64,000 bases of DNA from Gaoshiqia sp050178015 (GTDB taxonomy: Bacteria > Bacteroidota > Bacteroidia > Bacteroidales > Prolixibacteraceae): contig JBFXGM010000003.1 of assembly GCA_050178015.1 (NCBI GenBank), forward strand, positions 124,001-188,000, in the 5' to 3' direction. Positions within the stretch are counted from its first letter, which is position 1. Every line of letters starts with the position of its first letter. Both the position numbers and the translations under genes were made by a program. The notes under the pieces were generated by a model. That model was not told the DNA's origin and made no database searches. It saw only the letters and a program-made list of their open reading frames with translations. Positions 62,268 to 64,000 of the stretch are shown here, piece by piece.

Positions 62268-63340
62268 TATAACTGATTTATTTTTCGCAATAAATAATGA
62301 TCGGCCAGCACGAGTGCGGCCATCGCTTCAACAATGGGCACCGCCCGTGGTAATACGCAGGGATCATGACGACCTTTGGGATTGATAACGGTCTCGTTTT
62401 CATCCTTATCAACAGTCAGCTGTTCTTTCAGCAGGGTAGCAATTGGTTTGAAGGCGACATTGAAATAAATGTCTTCTCCATTGCTGATCCCTCCCTGAAT
62501 ACCTCCTGAATGGTTAGTTTTGGTGCGGATACCCGATTCGGTTTTCACAAAAACATCGTTGTGTTCTGAACCGGAAAGCCTTGTGCCATCAAAACCCGAA
62601 CCATATTCAAAACCTTTTACCGCATTGATCCCCAGCATGGCATGTCCGAGGTCGGCGTGCAGCTTATTGAAAACCGGCTCGCCTAAGCCAACCGGGACTC
62701 CACTGACAACCCCCTGAATAACTCCGCCAACCGTATCGTGGTTGCGTCCGGCTTCTTCAATCCGGGCAATCATGCGTTCGGCAGTTTCCGCATCCGGGCA
62801 GCGGACAATATTCGAATCAATCAGGCTCAAATCAAGATCCTGGTAACTTTTATTCAGTTCCACCTCGCCCACCCGATAAACAAAAGCATGGATGCTGATG
62901 CCTGCCTGGCGAAGCAGCAATTTGGCAATAGCGCCTGCCACCACGCGGGCTATCGTTTCGCGGGCCGACGAACGACCACCTCCGCGATGATCGCGGCTAC
63001 CGTATTTTTTCTGATAGGTATAATCGGCATGCGAAGGCCGAAATACATCTTTCAGGTTGTTGTAATCGTTCGAATGCTGATCTTTGTTCCAGATCACAAA
63101 ACCAATAGGGGTTCCTTGTGTTTTCCCTTCAAAAATACCCGATAAAAATTCCACCTGGTCCGACTCCATCCGCTGCGTGGTAATCTTCGACTGGCCGGGT
63201 TTTCGCCGGTCCAATTCATGTTGGATGAAGTCGAGATCGATTTCTACGCCAGCGGGGCAACCATCAATCACACCGCCAATACCACGGCCATGCGATTCGC
63301 CAAACGATGTTAACCGGAATACTTGTCCAAAGCTATTCAT
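62267..63340 (-). CDS. aroC: Chorismate synthase
   Basis: 357 aa. Converts EPSP to chorismate, the last shikimate-pathway step, using reduced FMN. Signature blocks: FGESHGRGIGGVIDGCPAGV, the YGSRDHRGGGRSSARETIARV region and GIQGGISNGEDI, with the RHDPCVLPRAVPIVEAMAAL ending. Complete length. Starts 66 bp past the slyD-like stop, behind a terminator, so it has its own promoter. Confidence 0.97.
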   Translation of the reverse strand: MNSFGQVFRLTSFGESHGRGIGGVIDGCPAGVEIDLDFIQHELDRRKPGQSKITTQRMESDQVEFLSGIFEGKTQGTPIGFVIWNKDQHSNDYNNLKDVFRPSHADYTYQKKYGSRDHRGGGRSSARETIARVVAGAIAKLLLRQAGISIHAFVYRVGEVELNKSYQDLDLSLIDSNIVRCPDAETAERMIARIEEAGRNHDTVGGVIQGVVSGVPVGLGEPVFNKLHADLGHAMLGINAVKGFEYGSGFDGTRLSGSEHNDVFVKTESGIRTKTNHSGGIQGGISNGEDIYFNVAFKPIATLLKEQLTVDKDENETVINPKGRHDPCVLPRAVPIVEAMAALVLADHYLLRKINQL

Positions 63341-63351
63341 GCTTGCAAATT

Positions 63352-63384
63352 AAAAAAGATTGCCCCTGACACGTCAGAAGCAAT
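63352..63384 (-). terminator. Terminator of the SlyD-type gene
   Basis: The minus strand reads ATTGC(tt)CTGAC-GT-GTCAG(gg)GCAAT, with T-G wobbles in the middle, followed by six T after one C. Confidence 0.75.
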
Positions 63385-63406
63385 ACGAGAGATTAAATAA
63401 ATTCAA

Positions 63407-64000
63407 TTAACAGCCGCAGCCACAGCCGCCATGCGATTTTTCGGAAGAGCATGACTCATCGTCGCATCCACAGCCACCTTCTTCGCTTCCGCAACCTCCA
63501 CTGCCACAACCGCAACCTCCGCCTACAGTGGCGGCAATTTCTTCGTCGGTAGCATCGCGCACCTCCAGGATTTCGCCCTTGAAGAACAAGTCTTCACCGG
63601 CTAGCGGGTGGTTGAAGTCCATTTTCACGACATCATCGGACACGTCCAGCACCAACCCGTTCATGCGTTGTCCGCTGGTGCTCATCATGGGCACTGTGTT
63701 CCCAATTTTCACGATTTCGTCATCAAATTTACCATCGATCATGAAAATATTTTTCGGCAATTCGATGATGGCATTTTCGTCCACCTCGCCGTAAGCATCT
63801 TCACATGCCAGATTTATTTCGAATGATTTTCCTTGTTCCAGTCCTTCCAAAAAAGCTTCAAACTTAGGAAGCATAATCCCTGCCCCATATACAAAGTTCA
63901 ATGGTCTCTCAGCAGTTGCCTGTTCAATCATTTCCCCTTCAGCGCCTTCGACCCTTAAATCATAGGTCAGCGAAACCATTTTGTTTTTAGTAATTGCCAT
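63407..64000 (-). CDS. slyD: SlyD-type FKBP peptidyl-prolyl isomerase with metal-binding tail
   Basis: 197 aa, starting exactly at the window end (ATG = 64000-63998). The FKBP domain is split by an insert-in-flap domain as in SlyD: PLNFVYGAGIMLPKFEAFLEG, DAYGEVDENAIIELPKNIF, then NHPLAGEDLFFKGEILEVR. The final 38 or so residues are Gly/Cys-rich (GGGCGCGSGGCGSEEGGCGC..., GGCGCGC), with 13 Cys and one His, a nickel/zinc-binding tail. A chaperone and metal-delivery role is likely. Some upstream sequence or promoter is cut off by the window edge. Confidence 0.93.
   Translation of the reverse strand: MAITKNKMVSLTYDLRVEGAEGEMIEQATAERPLNFVYGAGIMLPKFEAFLEGLEQGKSFEINLACEDAYGEVDENAIIELPKNIFMIDGKFDDEIVKIGNTVPMMSTSGQRMNGLVLDVSDDVVKMDFNHPLAGEDLFFKGEILEVRDATDEEIAATVGGGCGCGSGGCGSEEGGCGCDDESCSSEKSHGGCGCGC

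Noticed and set aside
1..64000. tRNA, rRNA, CRISPR, insertion sequences, prophage, attachment sites
   Set aside because: I looked for these by eye and found none; short repeats present are REP-like and have no transposase nearby.

Overview
The window reads as a chromosomal segment of a Bacteroidota bacterium. Evidence is a SusC/SusD outer-membrane pair, many SPII lipoproteins, repeated TAnnTTTG promoter boxes with weak or absent Shine-Dalgarno sequences, BACON-free DUF-rich polysaccharide genes, a Bacteroidetes-style fuc operon and an accC/BCCP/carboxyltransferase operon. The polyferredoxin and redox genes suggest an environmental anaerobe or facultative anaerobe, possibly Marinilabiliales/Prolixibacteraceae-like; that placement is inference. 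I saw no rRNA, tRNA, CRISPR, transposase or phage gene.

Layout. 1-12.2 kb is a polysaccharide-utilisation region: the tail of a membrane protein, a GH67 alpha-glucuronidase (minus), a structured 0.9 kb leader, then a plus-strand operon of pectate lyase, SusC, SusD and a DUF4957/DUF5123-type lipoprotein ending in a clear terminator. 12.3-16.2 kb is an ABC exporter pair, next to a GT4 glycosyltransferase (16.2-17.5 kb). 17.7-31.7 kb is the most unusual part: eleven minus-strand genes, tightly packed, combining five PQQ-like beta-propellers (one membrane-anchored with a long linker, one with an N-terminal helix), an NHL propeller, a 64-residue Tat-exported Cys protein, a Tat-exported ferredoxin, a NapH/NosR-like membrane polyferredoxin, a NuoE-NuoF fusion, and a 2Fe-2S/GltD-like flavoprotein that has lost its NAD(P) domain. 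It looks like a route for moving electrons between cytoplasmic NADH and the periplasm without cytochromes.

32.0-37.0 kb holds a DUF1080 / sugar isomerase / Gfo-Idh-MocA operon (resembling 3-keto-sugar pathways) with a divergent ToxR-like membrane regulator. 37.0-49.4 kb is mostly housekeeping or singleton genes: an OmpA/PD40 protein, an ATP-grasp-like protein, a thioredoxin-like protein, PdxH, MsrB, a NifX-like protein, Dus, TrhO, a candidate small RNA, a MATE exporter and a DUF5916 protein. 49.6-53.2 kb is the acyl-CoA carboxylase operon, followed by a beta-lactamase-fold protein whose catalytic motifs are all replaced. 54.7-60.4 kb is the fucose operon (fucI, DUF6786 lipoprotein, fucP, fucR). 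It is divergent from a DctA-type symporter broken by a one-base shift in a T7 tract. The window ends with aroC, a DUF134 regulator and a SlyD-type prolyl isomerase.

Interspersed hairpin repeats (REP-like) sit in several intergenic gaps, and two of them supply the stop codon of the neighbouring gene. All family calls were made by reading the translated sequence; no database search was run.
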